A stretch of DNA of 64,000 bases from Qipengyuania mesophila. Lineage in GTDB: Bacteria > Pseudomonadota > Alphaproteobacteria > Sphingomonadales > Sphingomonadaceae. Both the position numbers and the translations under genes were made by a program. The notes under the pieces are model-generated. The model was not told the DNA's origin. It did no database searches and worked only from the letters and a program-made list of their open reading frames with translations. The DNA is taken from NCBI RefSeq assembly GCF_019711655.1, contig NZ_JAIGNU010000004.1, forward strand, positions 186,001-250,000. The letters are read 5' to 3'. Below, one piece after another: positions 56,263-64,000 of this stretch; within the stretch, counting starts at the first letter, position 1; every line of letters starts with the position of its first letter.

Positions 56263-57513
56263 TCAGCGTTCGAGCGGAAGCTTGCGGATCGTGGTGTCGA
56301 CGAAGGGCCGGGACGGGTCCGGCCTCCCCTCCTTCAGGCGATCCCACTGGCCATTGCCCACGTAGTAGAGCGCATCCTGCCCGAGATGGCCCGACAGCGG
56401 TTCGGTCCAGTCGGGATTGGCCTGCTCGAGAACCCGCTGGCCGACAATCCGCAGCCCGTCGTCCGAGAGTTGTAGCGCGACGATCCGCATCGGGCTGGTC
56501 CCGTTCTGCACTGCGATCAGCTCGTTGTCGTGGCGCCAGAGCCCGTCGACCCCGTCGAGCAGGATCGGAAGGTCGGTCGCCAGCCGCTCGATCGGTTTCC
56601 CGTCGAGCGGGACGATCGCGATCCCGTAATTGTAGTCGCTGACGTAGAGCCACTTGCCATCTGCACTCGTTGCAAGGCCCTGCGGCGAACGGAAGCTGCC
56701 CGGTGGGACGAGCGTTTCGAGCGTTTCGCTGCCGGGCCCGAGCCTGTAGATGCCACCGCCCAGCGGATCGCTGGCGTAGATCGTGCCGTCGGTTGCGCGG
56801 TGGATATCCGAGAGATTCGCGCCCTGGGGCGCCGCGATGCGCTGCTGTTCCGCGCCGTCGGGCGACATTGCGATCAGCCCGGCAAACCCCGCGCTCTCGT
56901 CCTGTCCGCCGTCGATATGTCCCGCAGCCACCCACAGCGTGCCGCGCGCAGGATCGAGGACGATGCCCGAGAGATTGCCCGCTCCAGTAGGCGCGAACTC
57001 ACGCCAGTCGCCTCCTGCGGAACCCACCCAGACGCTGTGCCGTGACACCGATGTCGCCACCATCCTTCCGGTCTCGGGATCGATCACTAGACTTTCGACC
57101 AGCTCCGCCGACGACGGGATGGTCGCAAAAACCGTACTGGCGTCGACCGGTTCGGCAGGCTCGCGGATGAGCGCTGTGACCTGCGCCGCACGTTCCGCCC
57201 CGACCAGCTCGGGAAGCCGGCGGCGTGCGGCTTCCGAGAACACGTAGCCACGCTCGTAGAGCCAGCGAAGAGTCGGGATCGCAGCGTCGTAGTCCTCCGC
57301 TCCGAGTTGGGCGTTGAGGAGGCGCAAGCGGACCGAACCGCTGTCCGGATAGGCCGCGGCCAGGGCTTCGAGCGCCTTGGCCTCGGCGATCGCACCGGTC
57401 CCGGAATCGACCGGGCGCCAGAGCGCAGTGCTCGCGGGCGCCGCCTCCTGCGCGTGCGGGTAACTGGCGCAGCCGGCGAGCGCGATGGCCAGCGCTGCGC
57501 CCAGCGCCCTCAT
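56263..57513 (-). CDS. Beta-propeller lipoprotein (NHL/SMP-30-like)
   Basis: A 416-residue predicted lipoprotein. The lipobox is ALAIALAGCASY (Cys 15). Residues 40-125 form a helical, TPR-like part (LRLLNAQLGAEDYDAAIPTL). From about 130 to the end are repeated blades with VIDPETGRMVATSV, IVLDPARGTLWVAAG, HRATDGTIYASDPLGGGIY and LATSADGKWLYVSDYNYGI, typical of SMP-30/NHL propellers. Likely periplasmic, ligand unknown. ATGA overlap with the aldehyde dehydrogenase gene. Confidence 0.82.
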   Translation of the reverse strand: MRALGAALAIALAGCASYPHAQEAAPASTALWRPVDSGTGAIAEAKALEALAAAYPDSGSVRLRLLNAQLGAEDYDAAIPTLRWLYERGYVFSEAARRRLPELVGAERAAQVTALIREPAEPVDASTVFATIPSSAELVESLVIDPETGRMVATSVSRHSVWVGSAGGDWREFAPTGAGNLSGIVLDPARGTLWVAAGHIDGGQDESAGFAGLIAMSPDGAEQQRIAAPQGANLSDIHRATDGTIYASDPLGGGIYRLGPGSETLETLVPPGSFRSPQGLATSADGKWLYVSDYNYGIAIVPLDGKPIERLATDLPILLDGVDGLWRHDNELIAVQNGTSPMRIVALQLSDDGLRIVGQRVLEQANPDWTEPLSGHLGQDALYYVGNGQWDRLKEGRPDPSRPFVDTTIRKLPLER

Positions 57514-58940
57514 TTCATCATCGTCTTCACGGCTTTCTCGGTCGCGGGGCCATAGGGGGGCTTGAACCCGCCGAGCTTGGCGACATCGATCTTGGGCTGG
57601 GTGTAGATGCTCCGCGCATGGCTGAACTCACGGAAGCCCTCGACCCCGTGATAGCTGCCCATGCCGCTCGGCCCGACCCCGCCGAAGGGCAGGTCCTCCA
57701 TCGAGACGTGGAAGATCACATCGTTGACCGTCACGCCGCCGCTGATCGTCCTTGTCAGAACCTTCTCGCGCTCGTCGCTGTCCTGGCCGAAGTAGTAGAG
57801 GCCGAGCGGACGGTCGTGCTCGTTCACGTAATCGATCGCATCGTCGATGCTGGTGTAGGTCTTGACCGGCAACACCGGGCCGAAGATCTCTTCCTGCATC
57901 GCCTTCATGTCCTCGGTGACGTTCTTGAGGATCGTCAGCGGCATCTTGCGGGCATTGGTGCTCGAAAAATCCTCGTTCCCGGGATTGACCTCGATCACCT
58001 CGGCGCCCTTGTCGCGCGCATCGGCGACGAGGTCCTGCAAGCGGTCGAAATGGCGGTCGCTGACCACGCTCGCGTAATCCTCGTTCTCCAGCAGCGTCGG
58101 GTACATGTTGGCAGTACCCTGCCACACACCGTGGATCGCCTCGTCCTGCTTGCTTTCGGGGACGTAGAGATAATCGGGCGCAAGACAGATCTGGCCCGCA
58201 TTCATCATCTTGCCCAGCGCGACGCGTTCGCCCGCCTTGGCGAAATCGGCGCTCTCGCCCATGAACACGGGGCTCTTGCCGCCCAGCTCGAGCGTCACCG
58301 GGACGAGGTTCTGCGCCGCAGCCTCCATCACCTTGCGACCCGTGGCGGTCGAACCTGTGAAGACGAGATGGTCGAAGGGCAGCTGCGAAAAGGCATGCGC
58401 CACTTCGGGCCCGCCGGTGAACACGGCGCATTCGTCAGGCGTGAAGTATTCCTCGACCAGTTCCTTGGTCAGCAGGCTGGTCTTCTCGGTGAACTCGCTG
58501 GGCTTGATCATCGCGCGGTTGCCCGCGGCGAAGACCTGCATCAGCGGGCCGAAGCTGAGATTGACCGGGAAATTCCACGGGCTGAGGATGCCGACCACGC
58601 CCTTGGGTTCGTAGCGCACCTCTGCCTTGGCGCCGAGCAGGCCGAGCGGGAACTGGACGTGGCGCTTCTCCGCCCGCGCCCACTTGTCCATGTTCTTGAG
58701 GCAGTACTTGCCGAAATTGACCGTACCGGCGATGTCGGTGATCATCGACTGGTGCGGCGAGCGATTGCCGAAGTCGGCGGCCATGACCTTGCACAAATCC
58801 TCGCCGTGCTTCTTGAGCAGCGTCATCGCCCGCTGGATGCGGTCCTTGCGCAGCGCCATAGGCTCGGGGCGCATCTGGTGGTGTGCGGCGCGCTGCTTGC
58901 GCAAAACGGCTTCCATGTCGCTCTTACGATTATCCGCCAT
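57510..58940 (-). CDS. Coniferyl-aldehyde dehydrogenase-type aldehyde dehydrogenase
   Basis: A 476-residue NAD(P)-dependent aldehyde dehydrogenase. The catalytic Glu is E218 (TLELGGKSP) and the nucleophile C252 (NAGQICLAPDYLYVP); the nucleotide-site residues lie in SPWNFPVNLSFGPL and VFTGSTATGR. The VNDVIFHVSMEDLPFGGVG and GMGSYHGVEGFREFSHARS segments place it in the coniferyl-aldehyde / ALDH3-like branch. ATG at 58940 has GGAGAG upstream. It oxidises aromatic or fatty aldehydes; exact substrate unproven. Confidence 0.92.
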   Translation of the reverse strand: MADNRKSDMEAVLRKQRAAHHQMRPEPMALRKDRIQRAMTLLKKHGEDLCKVMAADFGNRSPHQSMITDIAGTVNFGKYCLKNMDKWARAEKRHVQFPLGLLGAKAEVRYEPKGVVGILSPWNFPVNLSFGPLMQVFAAGNRAMIKPSEFTEKTSLLTKELVEEYFTPDECAVFTGGPEVAHAFSQLPFDHLVFTGSTATGRKVMEAAAQNLVPVTLELGGKSPVFMGESADFAKAGERVALGKMMNAGQICLAPDYLYVPESKQDEAIHGVWQGTANMYPTLLENEDYASVVSDRHFDRLQDLVADARDKGAEVIEVNPGNEDFSSTNARKMPLTILKNVTEDMKAMQEEIFGPVLPVKTYTSIDDAIDYVNEHDRPLGLYYFGQDSDEREKVLTRTISGGVTVNDVIFHVSMEDLPFGGVGPSGMGSYHGVEGFREFSHARSIYTQPKIDVAKLGGFKPPYGPATEKAVKTMMK

Positions 58941-59044
58941 CGCTCTCTCCGTTTGATATTGGTGCAACGCAGCACTAGATTGCAGGCCACCATTTAGGTC
59001 GCCTTTGGCAACCGATATTCCAGATCAAGAGGAACAGCACAAGC

Positions 59045-60241
59045 ATGCCCCAGTTCAGCGCATCCGATCCCGTCGTCATCCTGTCCTATGCCCGCACACC
59101 CATGGGCGGCATGCAGGGTGCCCTCGCCGATGTTTCCGCGACCGAACTCGGTGCGACGGCGATCAAGGCGGCGGTCGAGCGCTCGGGCGTCGGGGCCGAC
59201 CAATTCGATCGCACCTACATGGGCTGCGTCCTTCCCGCCGGGCTCGGCCAAGCCCCTGCCCGTCAGGCATCGATCAAGGCCGGCCTGCCCAAATCGGTCC
59301 AGGCGACCACGGTCAACAAGGTCTGCGGCAGCGGCATGCAGACGGTGATCATGGGCGCCGAGGCGCTCGCCAGCGGTACCGTGGACTATGTCGTCGCGGG
59401 CGGGATGGAGAGCATGACCAATGCGCCCTACCTGCTCAAGAAGCACCGCTCGGGCGCCCGCCTCGGCCACGACCCCGCATATGACCACATGTTCCTCGAC
59501 GGGCTGGAAGACGCCTATGAGGAAGGCCGCGCTATGGGCACATTCGCGCAGGATACGGCCAACGAATACCAGCTCACCCGCGAGGAAATGGACGCCTATT
59601 CGATCGAATCGCTGCGCCGCGCCAATGCCGCGATCGAGAGCGGCGCCTTCGCCGACGAGGTGGTCCCCGTGACCTTCTCGACCCGTGCGGGCGAACAGAC
59701 GGTCGAGCACGACGAACAGCCCGGCAAGGGCAAGCCCGACAAGATCCCGACCCTGCGCCCGGCCTTCGCCAAGGACGGCACGATCACCGCGGCAACCTCG
59801 AGCTCGATTTCCGACGGCGCGGCCGCGGTCGTGCTGACGCGCGAGAGCGTGGCCAAGGCCAATGGCCAGGAGCCGGTGGCGAAGATCGTCGCCATGGCCG
59901 CGCATGCGCAGGAGCCCTCGCAGTTCACCGTCGCCCCCATCGGCGCGATCGAAAAGGTGCTCGAAAAGGCCGGCTGGTCGGCGGAGGACGTCGACCTGTG
60001 GGAGGTCAACGAGGCCTTTGCCTGCGTCGCCATGTTCGCGATGCGCGACATCGGCATCCCGCACGACAGGATCAACGTCAACGGCGGCGGCACTGCGCTC
60101 GGTCACCCGATCGGCGCCAGCGGGACGCGCATCATCGTCACCCTGCTCAATGCGCTCAAGCGGCAGGGCAAGACGCGCGGCGTCGCCTCGCTCTGCATCG
60201 GCGGCGGCGAAGCCACCGCGGTGGCGGTCGAGCTCGCCTGA
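59045..60241 (+). CDS. Acetyl-CoA C-acetyltransferase (thiolase)
   Basis: A 398-residue thiolase. The acyl-accepting Cys is C94 (VNKVCGSGMQTV). The other catalytic residues lie in WEVNEAFACVAMFA, NVNGGGTALGHPIGASGTR and SLCIGGGEATAVAV. Biosynthetic type, forming acetoacetyl-CoA, or short-chain degradative; length fits both. No phaB or other beta-oxidation gene is adjacent. Divergent from the aldehyde dehydrogenase across 104 bases. Confidence 0.95.
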   Translation: MPQFSASDPVVILSYARTPMGGMQGALADVSATELGATAIKAAVERSGVGADQFDRTYMGCVLPAGLGQAPARQASIKAGLPKSVQATTVNKVCGSGMQTVIMGAEALASGTVDYVVAGGMESMTNAPYLLKKHRSGARLGHDPAYDHMFLDGLEDAYEEGRAMGTFAQDTANEYQLTREEMDAYSIESLRRANAAIESGAFADEVVPVTFSTRAGEQTVEHDEQPGKGKPDKIPTLRPAFAKDGTITAATSSSISDGAAAVVLTRESVAKANGQEPVAKIVAMAAHAQEPSQFTVAPIGAIEKVLEKAGWSAEDVDLWEVNEAFACVAMFAMRDIGIPHDRINVNGGGTALGHPIGASGTRIIVTLLNALKRQGKTRGVASLCIGGGEATAVAVELA

Positions 60242-60303
60242 TGGCGCGGGCCACTCCCCTCGTCCTGCGTACCGACACCACCCACGGCGAAGGGGGATTG
60301 GCC

Positions 60304-60735
60304 ATGAAACGATTGCTGCTGATCGCGGCGGCCGGCATTTCGCTGGCCGCCTGCGGCTCGAAGGACGAACCTGCGGAGGCGGTGGTACCGACCGACGCGA
60401 CGCTCAAGAGCACCGCGACCGGCGATCTTGCCGGGACCTATGAAGTCAAGCTGGCCGACGGCACCGTCACGATCCAGACGATCAATGCCGACGGCACCTA
60501 TGCCGAAGCGACGGCGGACGGCACGCGCACCGGGGGCGGGACCTGGCGTACGGGCGACGAAGGCACAATGTGCTTCGACCCCGAAGGTGACGATCCCGAG
60601 GAATGCTACGCCGGCGGTGCGCCGGGTGAGGACGGCGCCTTCGAAATGCGCGGCGAGGATGGCAAGGTCCAGTCCTCGGTTCGCAGGATGGAGACTGAGC
60701 CGGAGCCCGTCGCCGAGGCTACACCAGAGGGTTAG
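60304..60735 (+). CDS. Small lipoprotein
   Basis: A 143-residue predicted lipoprotein: signal peptide with lipobox GISLAACGSK (Cys 17), then a small beta-rich domain (LAGTYEVKLADGTVTIQTIN, ADGTYAEATADGTRTGGGTW) with two cysteines (TMCFDPEG, EECYAGG), and an acidic tail. No family recognised; similar small lipoproteins occur in erythrobacters. It starts 63 bases after the thiolase stop with a G-rich ribosome site. Confidence 0.8.
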   Translation: MKRLLLIAAAGISLAACGSKDEPAEAVVPTDATLKSTATGDLAGTYEVKLADGTVTIQTINADGTYAEATADGTRTGGGTWRTGDEGTMCFDPEGDDPEECYAGGAPGEDGAFEMRGEDGKVQSSVRRMETEPEPVAEATPEG

Positions 60736-60748
60736 CTTGCCTTGAGCC

Positions 60749-61216
60749 TCAGGGCTCGCCCACACCCCAGAGACGCGATTCGAGCACATAGCCGCGGCGA
60801 TTCTCGACCGCGAATTCGCACCAGCCATCGTCGCAATCGCCGAGCACGCCGACGACGCCCGGCTCGACCTTCCATTTGAGCGCGGCATCATTGCTGGCCC
60901 CGGCGCGCATCGCCGCCAGCCCCTCGCCAATGACGATCGCCCCGCGATCGGGGCTCAGCAGCCGGGCGACCACCCAGCCCCGCGCCCCGTCCGGGTCCTC
61001 GATCAGGCGCCAGCCTTCCATCAGCCGCACCACCTTCACCGGCAGGCCCGGGCGGCGATAGACCCAGTCGATCTTGTAGTCGGCGCTCGGCCCCACGCGG
61101 AGGTTGAGGACGCTGGCCCGAATCGTCGCCCAATAGGGTACGTCGCGGTCCTGCGCCCCGGCAGGGGCCGCAAGTCCGGCGAACAGAAGGAAAGGTATGA
61201 AAAGCCGTGCGAACAT
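60749..61216 (-). CDS. Exported SH3-domain protein
   Basis: A 155-residue secreted protein. The signal peptide has FIPFLLFAGLAAPAGAQ (cleavage near residue 21). Two bacterial SH3-like modules follow: ASVLNLRVGPSADYKIDWVY with VRLMEGWRLIEDPDGARGWV, then a degenerate second one ending DGWCEFAVENRRGYVLESRL. Proteins of this type usually bind peptidoglycan. It is divergent from the hydroxyacid dehydrogenase and convergent with the small lipoprotein gene. Confidence 0.88.
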   Translation of the reverse strand: MFARLFIPFLLFAGLAAPAGAQDRDVPYWATIRASVLNLRVGPSADYKIDWVYRRPGLPVKVVRLMEGWRLIEDPDGARGWVVARLLSPDRGAIVIGEGLAAMRAGASNDAALKWKVEPGVVGVLGDCDDGWCEFAVENRRGYVLESRLWGVGEP

Positions 61217-61323
61217 GGCGCGCTGAATCGGGCAATGCGCGCCGACAGTCAACGCCCTTCGCGGATCGCCCGAGTGCGAATCCTTGACCGCTCCCCGCCG
61301 CGCGGCCTAGCGCTTGGCAGCAC

Positions 61324-62337
61324 ATGGACAGCACCGACGCCCGCCCGGCCAAACGCCTCGATCGCAAGCCCCGCGTCTTCGTGACGCGCCACCTCATGCC
61401 CGGCGTCGAGGAGCGCATGAGCGAATTGTTCGAGGTGAGTCTCAATGCCGGGGATGTGCCGCTTTCGCGCGACCAACTCATCGCCGCGATGCGCGGATAC
61501 GACGTACTGGTCCCGACCGTCACCGACCGGATCGATGCCGCGATGATCGCCGAGGCGGGCAAGGACCTCGGCCTGATCGCCAATTTCGGCGCTGGGACCG
61601 AGCATATCGACCTCGAGGCTGCCGCCGCGCGGCACATCCTGGTCACCAACACGCCGGGCGTGTTCACCGACGACACCGCCGACCTCGCCATGGCCGGAAT
61701 CATCGGCGTGCCCCGCCGCATCCGCGAGGGCGTCGAGCTCATCCGCAGCGGCAAGTGGAGCGGCTGGACCCCGACCGCACTGCTCGGCACCAAACTCGCA
61801 GGCAAGGTGCTCGGCATCGTGGGGATGGGCCGGATAGGCCAGGCGGTGGCGCACCGCGCGCGCGCCTTCGGGCTCGAAATCGCCTATCACAACCGCAAGC
61901 GCCTGCCCGAGGCGGTCGAGCGCATGTTCCACGCGCGCTGGGTCGACAGCCTCGACGCGCTGATGGCCGAGGCCGACATCCTCACCCTCCACTGCCCCGC
62001 CGGGCCCGACACGCATCACATGATCGACGCGCGGCGGATCGGGCTGATGAAGGATGGCGCAAGCCTCATCAACACGGCGCGCGGCGACCTCGTCGACCAG
62101 GAAGCGCTGATCGCAGCGCTGGAGGGCGGCAAGCTGGCCGGCGCGGGGCTCGACGTCTATCCCGACGAGCCCAGTGTCGATCCGCGCCTGGTCCGCCATC
62201 GCAACGTGATGACCCTCCCCCATATCGGCAGCGCCACGCGCGAAGGGCGCGAGGAAAGCGGCCTCAAGGTGATCGCCAACATCCGCATGTGGGCCGATGG
62301 CCACAGACCGCCGGACCAGGTGCTGACGGGGCTATAG
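61324..62337 (+). CDS. D-2-hydroxyacid dehydrogenase, glyoxylate/hydroxypyruvate reductase-like
   Basis: A 337-residue NAD(P)-dependent reductase. The NAD motif is GIVGMGRIGQAVA. Catalytic residues are Arg in NTARGDLVDQ, Glu in DVYPDEPSVD and His in LPHIGSATREG. NFGAGTEHIDLEAA is typical of the family. The Arg after the second beta strand (HNRKRLP) suggests preference for NADPH, as in glyoxylate reductases. Stand-alone; a REP-like palindrome follows its stop. Confidence 0.92.
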   Translation: MDSTDARPAKRLDRKPRVFVTRHLMPGVEERMSELFEVSLNAGDVPLSRDQLIAAMRGYDVLVPTVTDRIDAAMIAEAGKDLGLIANFGAGTEHIDLEAAAARHILVTNTPGVFTDDTADLAMAGIIGVPRRIREGVELIRSGKWSGWTPTALLGTKLAGKVLGIVGMGRIGQAVAHRARAFGLEIAYHNRKRLPEAVERMFHARWVDSLDALMAEADILTLHCPAGPDTHHMIDARRIGLMKDGASLINTARGDLVDQEALIAALEGGKLAGAGLDVYPDEPSVDPRLVRHRNVMTLPHIGSATREGREESGLKVIANIRMWADGHRPPDQVLTGL

Positions 62338-62345
62338 GCCGCACT

Positions 62346-62433
62346 CGTCGCCCCCGACTTGATCCGGGGCCGGTGCTATTCCGGAGGATTCTCGCACGAA
62401 AGCCCCGCCCCCGGCTCGGAGGCCGGGGTGACG
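62346..62433. repeat. REP-like palindromic repeat
   Basis: Two GC-rich hairpins: one around GACTTGATCCGGGG (62350-62369, one mismatch) and one perfect seven-base stem CCCCGGC/GCCGGGG around a TCGGAG loop (62409-62428), bounded by GTCGCCCCC and GGGGTGACG. This resembles the dispersed intergenic palindrome with the core GACTTGATCCGGGG common in sphingomonads and rhizobia. It sits between convergent genes and may serve as their terminator. Confidence 0.65.
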
Positions 62434-62457
62434 CATCGACACATTTGGCGCGAAGCC

Positions 62458-63864
62458 TCAATCCCCCGTCAAAATCCGCTCGACCAGTTCCTTCACCGTA
62501 GGGGTGAAATTGTTCGAATAGAACGGGTCCTGCTTGAAGCGGTAGGCCGCGTGGCCGGCGAAGGCGAGGTTCTCGTCCGGGTCGCCGCCGTGGGCGATGT
62601 CCTGCAGCGTCTTCTGGATACAGAAGCTGCGCGGGTCGGCGAGGCGCCCGGTGGTGTGGTTGTCGTGATCCTTCCAGCTCGAGAACTGGCAGTGCGACAG
62701 GCAGCCCATGCAGCCCTGCTGGTCGGCGCGAATCTGCTCGGCACTCTCGGGCGTGGTGAAGACCACCGTGTCGTCGGGGGTCTTGAGCGCCTCGGTGAAG
62801 CCTTCGTGCATCCACGCCTGCGCCTTGCGCTGGTCGCCCGGGTGGACGAAGAAATACTTCGCCTTGCCGTGATCGGCGAGCGGGATCGTGCCCTCTTCCT
62901 CGTCGCGCTTGAAGATCGGAATCTGGCGCTCGCTGCGGTGCATGAGATCGTAGAGGAACGGCGTCTTGACCGCGGAGGAATAGAAGCCGGTGGGGCTGAA
63001 CTTGTGCAGCAGCACATCGCCCGGCTCGACCGTGCGCAGCATGTCCTTCCACACTTGCGGGATCGGGCTCTCCTTGGTCAGCAGCGGCCGGGTGCCGAAC
63101 TGGAACATGATCTTGCCCAGCTCGGGATTGTCGATCCAGTCGTTCCATTCGCGCAGGAACCACACGCCGCCGGCCATGACGATCGCGGTCTCTTCGCTAA
63201 CGCCCTCGGCGCGCATCGTGTCGCGCAGCGCCTTGACGCGCGGATAGGGATCTTCCGGCTTGGTCGGGTCCTCGGCGTTGGAAAGGCCGTTGTGCCCACC
63301 CGCGAGCCAGGGATCTTCGTAGACCACCGCGGCCATCAGGTGCGGAACCTTGGAATAGCTCCGCTTCCACAGCGCGCGGAAGGCGCGCGCCGAGCTTACG
63401 ATCGGCAGGTAGTGGACATTGTGCTTGGCCGCGATCTCGGCGAGCTTGTAGGGCATGCCCGCGCCGCAGGTGACGCCGGTAACGAGGCCGGGGCAGTTTT
63501 CGAGCACGCCTTCGAGCACGCGCTGCGCCCCGCCCATTTCCCACAGCACGTTGATGTTGATCGCGCCCTTGCCGCCGGAGATCTCGTGCGCGCGCTTCAC
63601 CTGCTCGGTGGCACCGTCGATGGCGTATCGCACCAGTTGTTCGAAACGCTCGGTGCGGGTCGCCTGCGGATAGACCTGCGGGATCGGGTTGCCGTCGACA
63701 TCGTAGCTGTCGGCATTGACCGCACTGACCGTGCCGATACCGCCTGCGGCGGCCCAGGCGCCCGAGCTCATGTGATTGGTGGCGGATACGCCCTTGCCGC
63801 CTTCGACCAGCGGCCAGACTTCCTTGCCGCCATAGATGATTGGCTCGAGACCCTTGAAACTCAT
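62458..63864 (-). CDS. Nitronate monooxygenase-like flavoprotein with C-terminal cysteine cluster
   Basis: A 468-residue FMN TIM-barrel enzyme of the 2-nitropropane dioxygenase family. It shows GVSATNHMSSGAWAAAGGIG, LVTGVTCGAGMPYKL, KHNVHYLPIVSSARAFRAL and VMAGGVWFLREW. It is longer than typical members (about 320-350). The last 100 residues contain C385, C388, C392 and C415 (CMGCLSHC and SFC), a possible iron-sulfur site. ATG at 63864 follows a weak AGAAAG and lies 4 bases after a probable upstream gene. Confidence 0.88.
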   Translation of the reverse strand: MSFKGLEPIIYGGKEVWPLVEGGKGVSATNHMSSGAWAAAGGIGTVSAVNADSYDVDGNPIPQVYPQATRTERFEQLVRYAIDGATEQVKRAHEISGGKGAININVLWEMGGAQRVLEGVLENCPGLVTGVTCGAGMPYKLAEIAAKHNVHYLPIVSSARAFRALWKRSYSKVPHLMAAVVYEDPWLAGGHNGLSNAEDPTKPEDPYPRVKALRDTMRAEGVSEETAIVMAGGVWFLREWNDWIDNPELGKIMFQFGTRPLLTKESPIPQVWKDMLRTVEPGDVLLHKFSPTGFYSSAVKTPFLYDLMHRSERQIPIFKRDEEEGTIPLADHGKAKYFFVHPGDQRKAQAWMHEGFTEALKTPDDTVVFTTPESAEQIRADQQGCMGCLSHCQFSSWKDHDNHTTGRLADPRSFCIQKTLQDIAHGGDPDENLAFAGHAAYRFKQDPFYSNNFTPTVKELVERILTGD

Positions 63865-63868
63865 ATAC

Positions 63869-64000
63869 TTACGCTTTCTCTCTTTTCGCGGGGCGCTGGG
63901 CCCCATCGCGCAGCGCGGCACGGTCGCCGCGGCAGCGCTCTATCTCTCCGGGAGCGGGCCTCGTAGCGGCTGCCTTGAACTGTGCATAGTACCCCGCCAA
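63869..64000 (-). CDS. Probable 3' end of a gene running off the right edge
   Basis: An open minus-strand frame enters from the right edge and ends at TAA (63869-63871), giving 43 residues (ending RDGAQRPAKREKA). Third-position GC is high and there is no stop. The stop is 4 bases before the nitronate monooxygenase ATG, operon-like spacing. Too little is visible to name a family, and it could be a chance frame. Confidence 0.4.
   Translation of the reverse strand: MAGYYAQFKAAATRPAPGEIERCRGDRAALRDGAQRPAKREKA

Overview
The window is a gene-dense, GC-rich stretch of an alphaproteobacterial chromosome, most probably from Sphingomonadales and likely Erythrobacteraceae. The evidence is gene order (tpiA-secG-pyrG; trpGDC-lexA-comEC-gltX-gltA; nuoA-N followed by birA-coaX-rnj), a pyruvate dehydrogenase E1 beta subunit with an N-terminal lipoyl domain, the alphaproteobacterial GTTC-N7-GTTC LexA box, and a ROSE-type RNA thermometer in front of a small heat-shock gene. 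I see no prophage, insertion sequence, CRISPR array or rRNA. It is core chromosome with a few unusual inserted or degenerate genes.

Left part (1-10.4 kb): the 3' end of trmFO; an EF-hand protein; a pdhA-pdhB operon ending in a non-catalytic squalene/phytoene-synthase-like gene (NDUFAF6-like); an FtsB-like divisome protein; and a tyrosine-catabolism locus in which hpd plus a VOC gene diverge from a VOC/carboxymuconolactone-decarboxylase pair. An MscS channel, an MFS transporter and tRNA-Arg(CCT) follow. The 3' half of the tRNA is duplicated about 120 bp away.

10.4-24.7 kb: a DUF1178 / nitrilase / glutaredoxin operon; hsp20 under a sigma-32-like promoter and RNA thermometer; pyrG, secG and tpiA on the minus strand; then on the plus strand ppiD, trpE, a DUF2233 lipoprotein, a proline iminopeptidase, trpG, trpD, trpC and the autoregulated lexA.

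24.7-36.5 kb: comEC, gltX, gltA and a small membrane protein. Next comes a minus-strand group of poorly characterised genes: a histidine-kinase-like protein whose phospho-accepting histidine is replaced, a helical protein translationally coupled to it, a nucleotidyltransferase-like/membrane fusion and a small Hpt-like protein. A divergent 874-residue membrane-anchored coiled-coil protein closes the block.

36.5-56.2 kb: one very long minus-strand operon with a single recognisable promoter ahead of nuoA. It encodes all 14 Complex I subunits (nuoA-N), then birA, coaX, RNase J and a DUF1467 membrane protein. Almost every junction is a 1- or 4-base start/stop overlap. Four extra genes sit inside it: a lipoprotein between nuoC and nuoD, a 46-residue membrane peptide between nuoE and nuoF, a 252-residue exported protein between nuoF and nuoG, and a 54-residue membrane peptide between nuoG and nuoH. 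NuoC carries a histone-H1-like tail of about 100 residues. These are the most promising undescribed features, possibly lineage-specific Complex I accessory factors.

56.2-64 kb: a beta-propeller lipoprotein and coniferyl-aldehyde dehydrogenase operon, a thiolase with a small lipoprotein, an SH3 protein divergent from a 2-hydroxyacid dehydrogenase, a REP-like palindrome, a nitronate monooxygenase with a C-terminal cysteine cluster, and the probable 3' end of one more gene at the right edge.
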